This document shows, one piece after another, positions 8,937 through 17,583 of a stretch of DNA of 64,000 bases; within the stretch, counting starts at the first letter, position 1; each line of letters opens with the position of its first letter. This DNA is from Nitrosopumilus sp. LS_AOA. Lineage in GTDB: Archaea > Thermoproteota > Nitrososphaeria > Nitrososphaerales > Nitrosopumilaceae. A program made the position numbers and the translations under genes. Below the pieces are notes generated by a model that saw only the letters and a program-made list of their open reading frames with translations, was not told the origin of the DNA and did not search any database. The stretch is taken from assembly GCA_001543015.1 (NCBI GenBank), contig LFLC01000025.1:62001-126000 (forward strand), in the 5' to 3' direction.

Positions 8937-9524
8937 ATGGGAGATCCAAAATATCCACGTAGAGTTTGGCGAAAACCAAAGAGACCTCTTAATTATGAAT
9001 TAAAAATGGAAGAGCTAAAAACTCTTGGTACTTTTGGATTAAGAACTAAAAGAGAATTATGGAAAGCACATACAGAATTATCACGTGTAAGACATCAAGC
9101 AAGATCATTACTTGCATTGAGACAAGAAGTTAGAGAAGAAAAAGAACCAATTTTAATGAAATCATTAGCAAGAATTGGATTAGTAAGTAGTGATGCAACA
9201 TTAGATGATGTACTTAATCTAAATGCCGATGATTTACTTTCACGTAGATTTCAAACTATTGTTGCAAAGAAATTTGATTTCAAATCACCATATCAAGCAA
9301 GACAAGCAATTATTCATGGTCACGTAATGATTGGAGATAGAAAAATAGACATCCCATCATACATTGTAACAGTTGAAGAGGAAGGAGGAATTCATTTTAC
9401 ACCAGAATCTAAAATCCCAGAAATGTTAGAAAAATCAAAAGCTAAGGATGAAGCAGAGAAACCTACTGAAGCAACAGAGAAACCTACTGAAGCAAAAAAA
9501 GATGAAGATTCTTCAACAAAATAA
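8937..9524 (+). CDS. rps4: 30S ribosomal protein S4
   Basis: S4 is a primary 16S rRNA-binding protein. The archaeal/eukaryotic-type N-terminus is seen in YPRRVWRKPKRPLNYELK and LRTKRELWKAHTELSRVR, and the S4 RNA-binding domain in FDFKSPYQARQAIIHGHVMI. It starts with ATG at 8937 right after S13, as is usual in archaeal ribosomal clusters. Beyond about residue 168 there is an acidic low-complexity tail containing two copies of EKPTEA encoded by a 21-bp tandem repeat. The usual partners S11 and RpoD do not follow; glmS does. Confidence 0.97.
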   Translation: MGDPKYPRRVWRKPKRPLNYELKMEELKTLGTFGLRTKRELWKAHTELSRVRHQARSLLALRQEVREEKEPILMKSLARIGLVSSDATLDDVLNLNADDLLSRRFQTIVAKKFDFKSPYQARQAIIHGHVMIGDRKIDIPSYIVTVEEEGGIHFTPESKIPEMLEKSKAKDEAEKPTEATEKPTEAKKDEDSSTK

Positions 9525-9576
9525 TTAAAAAATAGGCTTATCCGTAAATAACCCCAAATTATCAAAGAGATTAGTT

Positions 9577-11337
9577 ATGTGTTCAATTATTGGTTTTTCA
9601 GGAAAAGAAGTTGCAGCCCCCATTATTGTAAAGGGGTTAAAAAGAATGGAATATCGCGGATACGATAGTGTCGGAGTTGCAACAGAGTCAGATAATAAAA
9701 TTGAATTAAAGAAAGGTACTGGAAAAGTAAATGAAGTTAATTCCAAAATACAACTAGACAGTCTACCAGGTAAAGTTGGAATTGGTCACACCAGATGGGC
9801 AACTCATGGAAAAGTTACAGAACTTAATGCACATCCACATCCAAGTAATTCTGGAAAAATCGCAATAGTACATAATGGAATTATAGAAAATTTTGAGGAA
9901 TTAAAAAAACAATTAGAAAATGAAGGATATAATTTCAAAAGTGAAACAGACAGTGAGATAATTGCAAATTTACTTCAAAAAAATTATGAATCAACAAAAA
10001 ATATTAAAGATACGATTTTGAAAACAGTTTCAGAAATTAAAGGACATTATGCATTTGTTGCCATGTTTGAAAATGGCCAACTAGCAGCAGCTAGATTTCA
10101 TGAACCATTAATTATCGGTGTCGGAGAAGAAAATATCTTTTTGTCAAGTGATGTTTTAGGATTTATTGAATATACGGATAATGCAATTTATTTGAAAAGT
10201 AAAAATATTGTAATTTTAGATAAAGGGGAATTTCAAATTTTTAATTTCGAAGGTGAAAATGCAGAATATGAAATTACTAAAGTTTCAAAAGAATTTGGAG
10301 ACGCATACAAAGGAGATTATGCACATTTTACATTAAAGGAAATTTATGAACAACCTGAAACAATATTGAAAGCAGGAGAAAAAACAGTTGATGCTATTGA
10401 AAAAACAGTTGATTATATCAGACATGCAAAAAATATCTACATAACAGGGAGTGGTACAAGTTATAATTCGGCACTTATTGCAAAGCAAATTCTATCAAAA
10501 TATGCTAAAATTAAAGCAGAGCCAATTATCTCAAGCGAACTTCAATTCTCACCAGATATTCTTGAGGAGAATTCCATTTTAATTGCAATATCTCAAAGTG
10601 GGGAAAGTGCAGATGTTTTAGATGCAGTGAGAATAGCAAAAAAAGTAAATTGTAAGATAATAGCTATTGTGAATTTACTTACATCATCACTTGCACGAAA
10701 AGCAGATGTGGTAATAGGGATGAATTGTGGACCAGAAATAGGGGTGGCTGCAACAAAGAGTTTCACATCACAGTTGGTAATACTCTACAAAATTGTACAA
10801 AAATTAAGTAATAATAAAATCACAATTAATTTTGAAAAATTTTCTGAATCAATTTTAAAGATATTAGAAAATACAACCAAAATACAAAAAATTGCAAAGG
10901 AGTTAAAAGATATTTCAGATATTTACATTCTGGGTAGAGGGATAAACTATCCAATTGCAATCGAAGCTGCATTAAAACTCAAAGAATTAACATACATTCA
11001 TGCAGAAGGAATTCCAGGTGGAGAATTAAAACATGGTCCTCTCGCATTAATGGATTCTGATGTATTTGTAATGATAATAAATCCAAATGATTCAACATAT
11101 GTAGATACTCTAACTAGTGCCAGAGAAATTAAAGCACGTGGAGCAAAAATTATAGGCGTTTCAGATATTGAAAGTGAAATTTATGATTATTGGATTGAAA
11201 TTCCAAAAATTGATGAAGTGTTATATCCCATTTCAGAAATTATTCCAATTCAGCTATTATCATACTATGCAGCTCTTGAAAAAGAAACAGACCCAGATTA
11301 TCCTAGAAATTTAGCAAAATCAGTCACAGTCAAGTAA
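9577..11337 (+). CDS. glmS: glutamine--fructose-6-phosphate aminotransferase (isomerising)
   Basis: GlmS makes glucosamine-6-phosphate from fructose-6-phosphate and glutamine, the first step to UDP-GlcNAc for glycans and the surface layer. The N-terminal glutaminase starts MCSIIGFSGKE, leaving Cys2 as the nucleophile, with GHTRWATHGKVTELNAHPH. Two SIS isomerase domains follow: ITGSGTSYNSALIAKQIL with SQSGESADVLDA, and ILGRGINYPIAIEAALKLKE with EGIPGGELKHGPLALM. The C-terminus is DYPRNLAKSVTVK, close to the family's PRNLAKSVTVE. The length of 586 is normal. It ends overlapping the convergent CobT-like gene by 8 bp. Confidence 0.97.
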   Translation: MCSIIGFSGKEVAAPIIVKGLKRMEYRGYDSVGVATESDNKIELKKGTGKVNEVNSKIQLDSLPGKVGIGHTRWATHGKVTELNAHPHPSNSGKIAIVHNGIIENFEELKKQLENEGYNFKSETDSEIIANLLQKNYESTKNIKDTILKTVSEIKGHYAFVAMFENGQLAAARFHEPLIIGVGEENIFLSSDVLGFIEYTDNAIYLKSKNIVILDKGEFQIFNFEGENAEYEITKVSKEFGDAYKGDYAHFTLKEIYEQPETILKAGEKTVDAIEKTVDYIRHAKNIYITGSGTSYNSALIAKQILSKYAKIKAEPIISSELQFSPDILEENSILIAISQSGESADVLDAVRIAKKVNCKIIAIVNLLTSSLARKADVVIGMNCGPEIGVAATKSFTSQLVILYKIVQKLSNNKITINFEKFSESILKILENTTKIQKIAKELKDISDIYILGRGINYPIAIEAALKLKELTYIHAEGIPGGELKHGPLALMDSDVFVMIINPNDSTYVDTLTSAREIKARGAKIIGVSDIESEIYDYWIEIPKIDEVLYPISEIIPIQLLSYYAALEKETDPDYPRNLAKSVTVK

Positions 11338-12388
11338 ACACTCGTCGATATTCTTCTTCTACCATTTTTAAAAATTTCTCAGAGTCATTTCCGGTTTTTA
11401 GCATCGATGAGATAATACATCCACCTGCACCCACACCTTCTTTTGCAAACCCTTCAGAAAATGCCCTCAATCCAGAATGTCGCGAATTTTTCAAATTAGG
11501 GTCTACAGAAATAATAGGAATATTTGCAATTTTTTGAACAAGTTCTTTAAAATTTGCATTCTCATCATTTGTAATATACGAAGTAGTTCCAATGATAGTA
11601 TTTTCTTCATTAAATCCAATTTTTGATGCAAATGCCAACACAGCAGCCATCTGAGTTCCACCAGCTAACATTACTTTAGAAACTCCAGAAGCTGAGCTTA
11701 GCATTCCAGCAACAAAAGGAATCATGGGATCACCGACTTTAGCAACAATACTGTAAGGATGATCAGAATCAATTCTTTTGAGTGCAGATTCAACAATTTG
11801 ATTTTTTAATTCAATAGGATTCTCTGGAATGCTAGAACTGACTTTAGCATCAAAACCTAATGCGCGTAACACAGCTAATGCTGTGGTAGTTCCTCCAGGA
11901 ATACTTTCACCAATTACCAAACAATCAGTTAATGATGCTAAACTTCTTCCAAGAATTCTTCCAAAATCAACTGCTTGAGAAACTTCTGAATCAGTCATAG
12001 CATCTTCAATGGAGATATTTTTTCCAAAAGGTAATCCGGTTTCAATAAAAGGTAATTGGGGAGAAATTTTACTTCCCGCATTAATCGTTAAATGAGGAAT
12101 ACTAGATGATTCCAAAGCAATTTTGGTTAATAATCCAGGAGTGGGTTTGCCATCAGGAGTCATTGGAATTTTATCAATTGTTTTACAATACCCATAATGT
12201 AGATATTCTGCATCAGCTGGTGGAGTAAATTGGATTGAATTTTTATCAGCACCTGCAAAAGTGATTCCAGGAATTTCACAGGTTTCAGTATAAGAAATTA
12301 CAAATGCAAATAGGGATTTTCCAGATTTTATTGTTTCAAGAAAATTTTGAGCTTGCTCAATATTACCAATTAATTCAAAATTTTCCAA
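11330..12388 (-). CDS. cobT: nicotinate-nucleotide--dimethylbenzimidazole phosphoribosyltransferase family protein (archaeal CobT-like)
   Basis: The archaeal CobT family activates the lower base during cobalamin assembly. The 352-residue protein matches the archaeal subfamily (about 350 residues) with MTPDGKPTPGLLTKIALESS, TINAGSKISPQLPFIETGLP, DCLVIGESIPGGTTTALAVL and VMLAGGTQMAAVLAFASKI, a Gly-rich nucleotide/phosphate-binding pattern. Cobalamin synthesis is known in ammonia-oxidising archaea, which fits. It is the last gene of a minus-strand run nnrE, MBL hydrolase, cobT with gaps of 7 bp or less. The exact base used cannot be told from sequence. Confidence 0.8.
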   Translation of the reverse strand: MENFELIGNIEQAQNFLETIKSGKSLFAFVISYTETCEIPGITFAGADKNSIQFTPPADAEYLHYGYCKTIDKIPMTPDGKPTPGLLTKIALESSSIPHLTINAGSKISPQLPFIETGLPFGKNISIEDAMTDSEVSQAVDFGRILGRSLASLTDCLVIGESIPGGTTTALAVLRALGFDAKVSSSIPENPIELKNQIVESALKRIDSDHPYSIVAKVGDPMIPFVAGMLSSASGVSKVMLAGGTQMAAVLAFASKIGFNEENTIIGTTSYITNDENANFKELVQKIANIPIISVDPNLKNSRHSGLRAFSEGFAKEGVGAGGCIISSMLKTGNDSEKFLKMVEEEYRRVFT

Positions 12389-12395
12389 AATGTCA

Positions 12396-13004
12396 CTAAC
12401 CCATCATTTCAATAAACTGCTGTTCAGTTCTTTTTTGCATTATCATATTAGTGATTTTTTCTTGACCAATAGTTGATACCTCTGAATTTCCATAATTATG
12501 ACCAGGATACATAATCAATTCATCATCCAATGAGTAGAGTACATCAAAAAGACTATGGTAAAGATCTTTTGCACTGCCTCCAGGCAAATCTATTCTTCCA
12601 CAATTTCCAACAAACAAAGTATCACCTGAAAAAAGTTTTCCATCACCCATCAAACAAATGCTATCCTTTGAATGGCCAGGAGTATGAAGGACTTTTAATT
12701 TTGAATTTCCAAAATCGATAGTATCACCATCCTTTACTGAAATGTCATGTTTTAATTCAGATAATTCATGTTGAATGATTGGAGCTTTAGTTGACTTAAC
12801 CATTGCTTCATTTCCAAGAGTGTGATCAAAATGGTGATGTGTGTTAACGATGTATTTTATTTTCAGATTATTTTTTTTAATTATTAATTCTAATTCGACA
12901 AGATCCCATGAAGGATCTAGTATAATGGCTTCATTTGTTTCATCATCTTCTAAAATATATGAAAAATTCTCCATGCTACCAACAGAAATTTGATGGACTT
13001 TCAA
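12396..13004 (-). CDS. metallo-beta-lactamase fold hydrolase (glyoxalase II-like)
   Basis: The protein has the zinc-binding motif THHHFDH at about residue 56, the downstream His in LHTPGHSKDS, Asp in SGDTLFVGNCGR and the final His in MYPGHNYG. These are all the ligands of a binuclear MBL hydrolase of the hydroxyacylglutathione hydrolase-like group. At about 200 residues it lacks the glyoxalase II C-terminal domain, so it is better called a general thioester or persulfide-type MBL hydrolase. Its start overlaps the stop of nnrE by 4 bp, suggesting coupled translation. Confidence 0.85.
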   Translation of the reverse strand: MKVHQISVGSMENFSYILEDDETNEAIILDPSWDLVELELIIKKNNLKIKYIVNTHHHFDHTLGNEAMVKSTKAPIIQHELSELKHDISVKDGDTIDFGNSKLKVLHTPGHSKDSICLMGDGKLFSGDTLFVGNCGRIDLPGGSAKDLYHSLFDVLYSLDDELIMYPGHNYGNSEVSTIGQEKITNMIMQKRTEQQFIEMMG

Positions 13005-13648
13005 AGAATACCCTCTTCAGCTTCTGGCGGAATTCCAATTTTTTCGGCATATAGTTCACCAGTCAAATCTTTTCTTTTAGGAATCCCTTGTTTCATTTTA
13101 TGAAATGTGACTGTCATATCACATTTTGTGAAAATATTTGCAGTCTCACCGGTTTGAGGATTTAATCCAGAAGGAACATCTACTGCAAATTTGAAACAAT
13201 TTGTTTTGTTGATAAAATTAATTGCAGAAGCATATGGTTCCCTTATTTCTCCAATAATTCCCGTACCAAAAATTCCATCAATTATCACATCTGGATTAAA
13301 ATTATATTCAAAAGAGTCACCAGAAATTAGTTTGACTGATGGCATTTTTTTTAAGATGGACCAATTCCAGTTACTTTCATCAGTTTTGATGTTTTCAGGG
13401 GTACCAAGAAGTGCAACTGTAACTTTAGCACCATATCCAGATAGATGTCTTGCCATTACCAATCCATCACCGCCATTATTTCCTAATCCTACAAAGATCA
13501 AAATATTTTTTGAATCAATATTCTCAATTTTTTCAACTAGTCTTCTAACTGCAGATGCACCAGCATTTTCCATCATGAATTTTTTTAAAAATCCCATATC
13601 ATGTCCTTTATTTTCAATTTTGTACATTTGTTTAACTGTAATTTCCAT
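13001..13648 (-). CDS. nnrE: NAD(P)H-hydrate epimerase
   Basis: The YjeF_N domain enzyme epimerises damaged R-NAD(P)HX so that a dehydratase can repair it. I choose the ATG at 13648 (MEITVKQMYKIENKGHDMGF) over the track start at 13666, since family members begin close to this helix. VGLGNNGGDGLVMARHLSGYG is the cofactor loop, and DVIIDGIFGTGIIGEIREPY plus FAVDVPSGLNPQTGE are further signatures. Only the epimerase domain is present; the C-terminal dehydratase seen in bacterial Nnr fusions is absent and no separate copy is in the window. Confidence 0.88.
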   Translation of the reverse strand: MEITVKQMYKIENKGHDMGFLKKFMMENAGASAVRRLVEKIENIDSKNILIFVGLGNNGGDGLVMARHLSGYGAKVTVALLGTPENIKTDESNWNWSILKKMPSVKLISGDSFEYNFNPDVIIDGIFGTGIIGEIREPYASAINFINKTNCFKFAVDVPSGLNPQTGETANIFTKCDMTVTFHKMKQGIPKRKDLTGELYAEKIGIPPEAEEGIL

Positions 13649-13720
13649 ATTGAACATGAAAATCATATCTAAAATAAGAGTTTGGCAAACGACTTTATCC
13701 AGGTTTTGTCATATCCAATC

Positions 13721-14335
13721 ATGACACTAAAAAATGTAAAATTATCATTAAACAAAATTACAAAATCTTTAGGAGAGGTACAAGATTCAAGAGAATTTTT
13801 ACTAAAAAATACTAGAGAGATTGTCATCCTCTGCAGTAAATCAATTATTGCAGTACACAAAGGGGATTTGAAAACCGGTAAAAATAATTTAAAACAAGCA
13901 GATTTACTCTTAAAAAAATACAAGAAAAAAGCAACAGGACAATTAAGAAGATACCTCATTACGCCTGAACAAGAATTTGTAGAGGCTGCATGTCTAATTG
14001 CAATTGTTGAAAAAAAAGAAATTCCTTCAGATGAAAAATTAGGCGTAATGCCAGAGTCATATGTTTTAGGATTGCTTGATTGTGTAGGTGAATTGAAAAG
14101 AAGAGTTTTTGATAAAATAAGAATTGGTGAAATTGATGATGCCAATAAAATTTTTGAAGTGATGGAGGAACTATATCTTCAATTATACACTTTTTCAATG
14201 TATGACAAAGTAGTAAAAGAAGCCAGAAGGAAAATTGATGTCAATAGAATTCTAGTGGATGATGTCAGAGCAATAATTACTGAAGAAAAAAGAAGATCTG
14301 AATTAATTAAAACTTTGAAAAAACTAGAAAAATAA
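13721..14335 (+). CDS. translin family protein
   Basis: Translins are helical proteins that form octameric shells binding single-stranded RNA or DNA; with TRAX they process RNA in eukaryotes. The C-terminal half has the family look: PESYVLGLLDCVGELKRRVF, then a helix ending MEELYLQLYTFSMYDKVV, then ARRKIDVNRILVDDVRAI. The track starts at a TTG (13682), but the ATG at 13721 is 25-30 bp after a TATA-like GACTTTATCC, so I use it; the length of 204 fits archaeal members. No archaeal substrate is established as far as I know. It is divergent from nnrE. Confidence 0.82.
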   Translation: MTLKNVKLSLNKITKSLGEVQDSREFLLKNTREIVILCSKSIIAVHKGDLKTGKNNLKQADLLLKKYKKKATGQLRRYLITPEQEFVEAACLIAIVEKKEIPSDEKLGVMPESYVLGLLDCVGELKRRVFDKIRIGEIDDANKIFEVMEELYLQLYTFSMYDKVVKEARRKIDVNRILVDDVRAIITEEKRRSELIKTLKKLEK

Positions 14336-14350
14336 AATTATTATTTTAAG

Positions 14351-14435
14351 TGCGGACGATGGGATTTGAACCCACGTACTCCTAAGAGACTAGCCCCTCA
14401 AGCTAGCGCCTTTGGCCAGGCTGGGCGACGTCCGC
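14351..14435 (-). tRNA. tRNA-Leu (anticodon GAG)
   Basis: On the minus strand the acceptor GCGGACG pairs with CGTCCGC and is followed by discriminator A. The anticodon arm is CTAGC TTGAGGG GCTAG, so the anticodon is GAG. A long variable arm (TCTCTTAGGAGTAC) marks a class II leucine tRNA. The T-loop is a normal TTCAAAT. There is no encoded CCA and no intron. It reads CUC and CUU codons. Confidence 0.95.
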
Positions 14436-14455
14436 AATGAAATTTCCGTGCATGG

Positions 14456-14464
14456 TTTTTATAA
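14456..14464. promoter_or_regulatory. TATA-like box shared by divergent tRNA-Leu and rpo10
   Basis: TTTTTATAA lies inside GGTTTTTATAATCC. Its centre is about 25 bp from the 5' end of tRNA-Leu on the minus strand and about 28 bp from the ATG of rpo10 on the plus strand. Only about 52 bp separate the two genes, so this one AT-rich element probably serves both directions. Confidence 0.5.
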
Positions 14465-14487
14465 TCCTTGATTATCTTTTCGTTCGT

Positions 14488-14724
14488 ATGTTAATTCCTG
14501 TTAGATGTTTTACATGTGGAAATATGGTAGCAGACAAATTTGAGGATTATCAAAATAAAGTCAAAGCAGGAGAAGATCCAAAAAAAGTGTTAGATTTTTT
14601 AGGAATTGAAAGATATTGTTGCAGAAGAATGCTGTTAACTACGGTTGAAACAATACAACAAGTAATTCCATTTTATGAAGCAATTCAGAAAAGAAAAGAA
14701 GAAGTTCAATCTGAGTTAGAATAA
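14488..14724 (+). CDS. rpo10: DNA-directed RNA polymerase subunit N (Rpo10)
   Basis: Rpo10 is the small zinc subunit that helps assemble the Rpo3/Rpo11 platform. The track ORF begins upstream within the promoter; the ATG at 14488 gives the standard start MLIPVRCFTCGNMVADKFED. The zinc site is CFTCG with CCRRM. At 78 residues it is a little longer than usual because of a charged tail (QKRKEEVQSELE). The enolase TTG begins one base after its stop, so rpo10, enolase and S2 form an operon, as in many archaea. Confidence 0.97.
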   Translation: MLIPVRCFTCGNMVADKFEDYQNKVKAGEDPKKVLDFLGIERYCCRRMLLTTVETIQQVIPFYEAIQKRKEEVQSELE

Positions 14725-14725
14725 C

Positions 14726-15964
14726 TTGGCTACGATCACCTCAATTGAAGGGCGTATCATATACAATAGTAGAGGAAGTAAAACAATCGAGGTAGATATT
14801 GAGTCAGATGGAAAATTTCTCGGCAGAGTTTGTGCCCCATCTGGTGCAAGTGTAGGAAAATATGAAGCAGTAAGTTTTCCTAATGAAAAGCCAGAAAATA
14901 GTCTACAAATTCTAAAAGAAAATTCTCAGAAATTTATCGGTATAGAATCTTCAGACCTTAAAGGAATTCACGATATTTTAAAAAAATTGGATGATTCTTC
15001 AAACTATTCAAAAATTGGAGGAGGATTAGCTTTTGCAATAACAATTGCATCAATGGAATCAGCCTCAAAGGCATTAGGTCAACCATTGTTTCAAACATTA
15101 TCATCTGAATCATCATTCAAATTTCCATTTCCAATAGGTAATATTTTGGGAGGTGGAGCACATGCAGGTCCAGGAACACCAGATATTCAAGAGATTTTAA
15201 TTTGTGCAACAGGATCAAAAACCATTGAAGAAGCTATTGAAACTAATTTATTAGTTCATAAAGAATTACGTAAAGTTTTAGAAAAAGAAGATCCTACTTT
15301 TACAAATGGAAGAGGAGATGAAGGTGGTTGGGCACCAAAACTAGAAAATCAAAAAGCATTAGAGGTTTCTGTAAAAGCTTGTGAAAATTTGGGATTTACT
15401 TTAGGAAAAGAGGTATCATTAGGAGTAGACTTTGCATCATCTACACAGTGGAATGAAGAAAAACAAAAATATCAATATGACAGAGCAGGGTTTGAAAATT
15501 CTACCGGAGAGCAAATTGATTTTGCAGCAGACATTATTGAAAAATACAAATTGATTTATGCAGAAGATGCAGTTCATGAAGAAGCATTTGATGACATGTC
15601 AGAGTTAACTGCTAAATTTCCAAATACTTTGATCACAGGTGATGATTTAACAGTTACAAATAAAAAAATTCTATCAAAAGCAATTAGTTTAAAATCATGT
15701 AATGCCGCTATTCTCAAAGTAAATCAAGCAGGTAGTCTTTATGATGCTCTTGAATTTGCAGATGAGGCAAATCAAAATAATATCAAATTAATCACATCAC
15801 ATAGATCGGGGGAATCCATTGATTCGCAAATATCCCACATTGGTATTGCAACAAAATCAAAAATGCTCAAAGTTGGCGTAGTAGGAGGAGAAAGAATAGC
15901 AAAAATAAATGAATTATTACGCCTATCAGAGCATGATTTAATACGCGGTATGGCAGAGATTTAA
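14726..15964 (+). CDS. eno: enolase
   Basis: Enolase interconverts 2-phosphoglycerate and phosphoenolpyruvate. It starts with TTG at 14726. Signatures are SRGSKTIEVDI, APSGASVGKYEA (the mobile loop), GNILGGGAHAGPGTPDIQEI, NGRGDEGGWAP, the metal ligands in GVDFASS, YAEDAV and TGDDL, ILKVNQAG with the catalytic Lys, and TSHRSGE. The length of 412 is normal. It lies between rpo10 and rps2, 7 bp before the latter. Confidence 0.96.
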   Translation: MATITSIEGRIIYNSRGSKTIEVDIESDGKFLGRVCAPSGASVGKYEAVSFPNEKPENSLQILKENSQKFIGIESSDLKGIHDILKKLDDSSNYSKIGGGLAFAITIASMESASKALGQPLFQTLSSESSFKFPFPIGNILGGGAHAGPGTPDIQEILICATGSKTIEEAIETNLLVHKELRKVLEKEDPTFTNGRGDEGGWAPKLENQKALEVSVKACENLGFTLGKEVSLGVDFASSTQWNEEKQKYQYDRAGFENSTGEQIDFAADIIEKYKLIYAEDAVHEEAFDDMSELTAKFPNTLITGDDLTVTNKKILSKAISLKSCNAAILKVNQAGSLYDALEFADEANQNNIKLITSHRSGESIDSQISHIGIATKSKMLKVGVVGGERIAKINELLRLSEHDLIRGMAEI

Positions 15965-15971
15965 AATCGTC

Positions 15972-16595
15972 ATGAGTGAACAAACAGAAGCAATCGACAT
16001 CAAAAAGAAGATCCTATCTACAGGAATTAGAGTAGGAACCCAAGTAAAGACAAAATTCATGATTCCATTCATCACAAAAGCTAGTCCAGAAGGGCTCTAC
16101 ATGCTAGATTTAGATATTACACTTGAAAAAATTAAAACCGCAGCCAAATTTATCAATAGACTAGGTCCAGATAATCTCATTGTTTGTTCAGGAAGACAAT
16201 ATGCAGAAACTCCAATAGAAAAATTCTGTGAAATGTTAGGTGCTAAACAACTCCTTGGAAGATTTATGCCAGGAACTTTAACAAATCCATCATTACCATA
16301 TTACATTGAACCAAAATTAGTCTTTATTTCAGATCCACAAGTTGATGAACAAGCAATTATCGAGGCAACTAATGCAGGTATTCCAATTATAGGAATTGCA
16401 AATACAGATAACCTCACATCAAATTTGGATGTAATAATTCCAGCAAACAACAGAGGAAGAAAAGCTTTAGCTACGGTTTACTGGTTACTAGTACGTCAAA
16501 TTCTCATTGAAAAAGGAGAGTTAAAAGAAAATGAATCAATGAAATATGAAATAGACGATTTTGAAACAAAGATTACCGAAGAGGGAATCAACTAA
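15972..16595 (+). CDS. rps2: 30S ribosomal protein S2
   Basis: S2 binds late in small-subunit assembly. The archaeal form of about 200 residues is seen, with MLDLDITLEKIKTAAKFINR, GRFMPGTLTNPSLPYYIEPK, VFISDPQVDEQAIIEATNAG and IPANNRGRKALATVYWLLVR. It starts at ATG 15972 after enolase and precedes the mevalonate kinase, the conserved archaeal order rpo10-eno-rps2-mvk. Confidence 0.97.
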   Translation: MSEQTEAIDIKKKILSTGIRVGTQVKTKFMIPFITKASPEGLYMLDLDITLEKIKTAAKFINRLGPDNLIVCSGRQYAETPIEKFCEMLGAKQLLGRFMPGTLTNPSLPYYIEPKLVFISDPQVDEQAIIEATNAGIPIIGIANTDNLTSNLDVIIPANNRGRKALATVYWLLVRQILIEKGELKENESMKYEIDDFETKITEEGIN

Positions 16596-16618
16596 ATCAA
16601 TCAAAATTTAGTGTTCAC

Positions 16619-17560
16619 TTGATATCTAAAGCATCAGCACCAGGAAAAGTAATTCTATTTGGAGAGCATTTTGTTGTATACGGAGTAAAAGCAATTCTTT
16701 GTGCAATCAACAAAAGAGTTACAGTTACAGCAGAAAATATTGAAGATAAAATAATTTCCATCAAATCAAACATAGGTGATTTAGAATTACAACCAAACAA
16801 ACCAATTTCAGAAATTGATTCACCACTAAAACCATTTTATTATTTAGCAAATAAAATGATACAAAATCAAAATGCAGGAATTAAAATTATAGTTAAATCA
16901 GAAATCCCATTAGGAGTTGGACTGGGATCATCATCAGCTTGTTGTGTCGCAGGAGCTGCTGCAATTTCTAGATTGTATTCGGATACATCAAAAGAAAAAA
17001 TTTTAGAATTTGCAATAGAGGCTGAAAAAACTATTTTCCAAAACACTTCAGGGGCAGATTGTACGGTTTGTACATATGGTGGAATTATGGAATTTAACAA
17101 AGAAAATGGGTATACAAAAATAAAATCTGAGCCTAATTTTCATTTAGTAATTGCAAATTCAAACATAGAACATTCTACTGAATTAGTAGTAAATGAAGTA
17201 AAATCATTTAAAGAAAAAAATGAAGAGGAATTTTCAAAATTATGTGATAATGAAACAAATCTAGTGGAAGATGTTTTGGAATTATTAAAAGAAAATAATA
17301 CTAAAAAATTAGGAGAGAAAATTAATCAAAATCAAAAATATCTCGAGGCAATAGGAGTTTCAAATGAAAAAATTAAAGAAATGATACAAATTGGGATGAA
17401 ATCGTCTTTTGGTGCAAAAATCACTGGTGCCGGAGGTGGAGGATGTATTTTTGCATTAACAGATGAAACAAATTTGAATGAAACAATTAATCAATTTAGA
17501 AATAAGAGTTTTGAATGCTTTTCAGTAAAAATTGATCTTAAAGGACTGAATACTTTTTAA
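16619..17560 (+). CDS. mvk: mevalonate kinase
   Basis: The enzyme phosphorylates mevalonate to mevalonate 5-phosphate for isoprenoid lipids. It is a GHMP kinase: KASAPGKVILFGEHFVVYG at the N-terminus, the ATP loop PLGVGLGSSSACCVAGAAA, and the C-terminal AKITGAGGGGCIFAL. It starts with TTG (ISKASAPG). The length of 313 is typical. Next come isopentenyl phosphate kinase and the IDI-like gene, so this is the lipid precursor branch of the operon that begins with rpo10. Confidence 0.95.
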   Translation: MISKASAPGKVILFGEHFVVYGVKAILCAINKRVTVTAENIEDKIISIKSNIGDLELQPNKPISEIDSPLKPFYYLANKMIQNQNAGIKIIVKSEIPLGVGLGSSSACCVAGAAAISRLYSDTSKEKILEFAIEAEKTIFQNTSGADCTVCTYGGIMEFNKENGYTKIKSEPNFHLVIANSNIEHSTELVVNEVKSFKEKNEEEFSKLCDNETNLVEDVLELLKENNTKKLGEKINQNQKYLEAIGVSNEKIKEMIQIGMKSSFGAKITGAGGGGCIFALTDETNLNETINQFRNKSFECFSVKIDLKGLNTF

Positions 17561-17583
17561 TTGACTAAATATTTTGAAACAGC

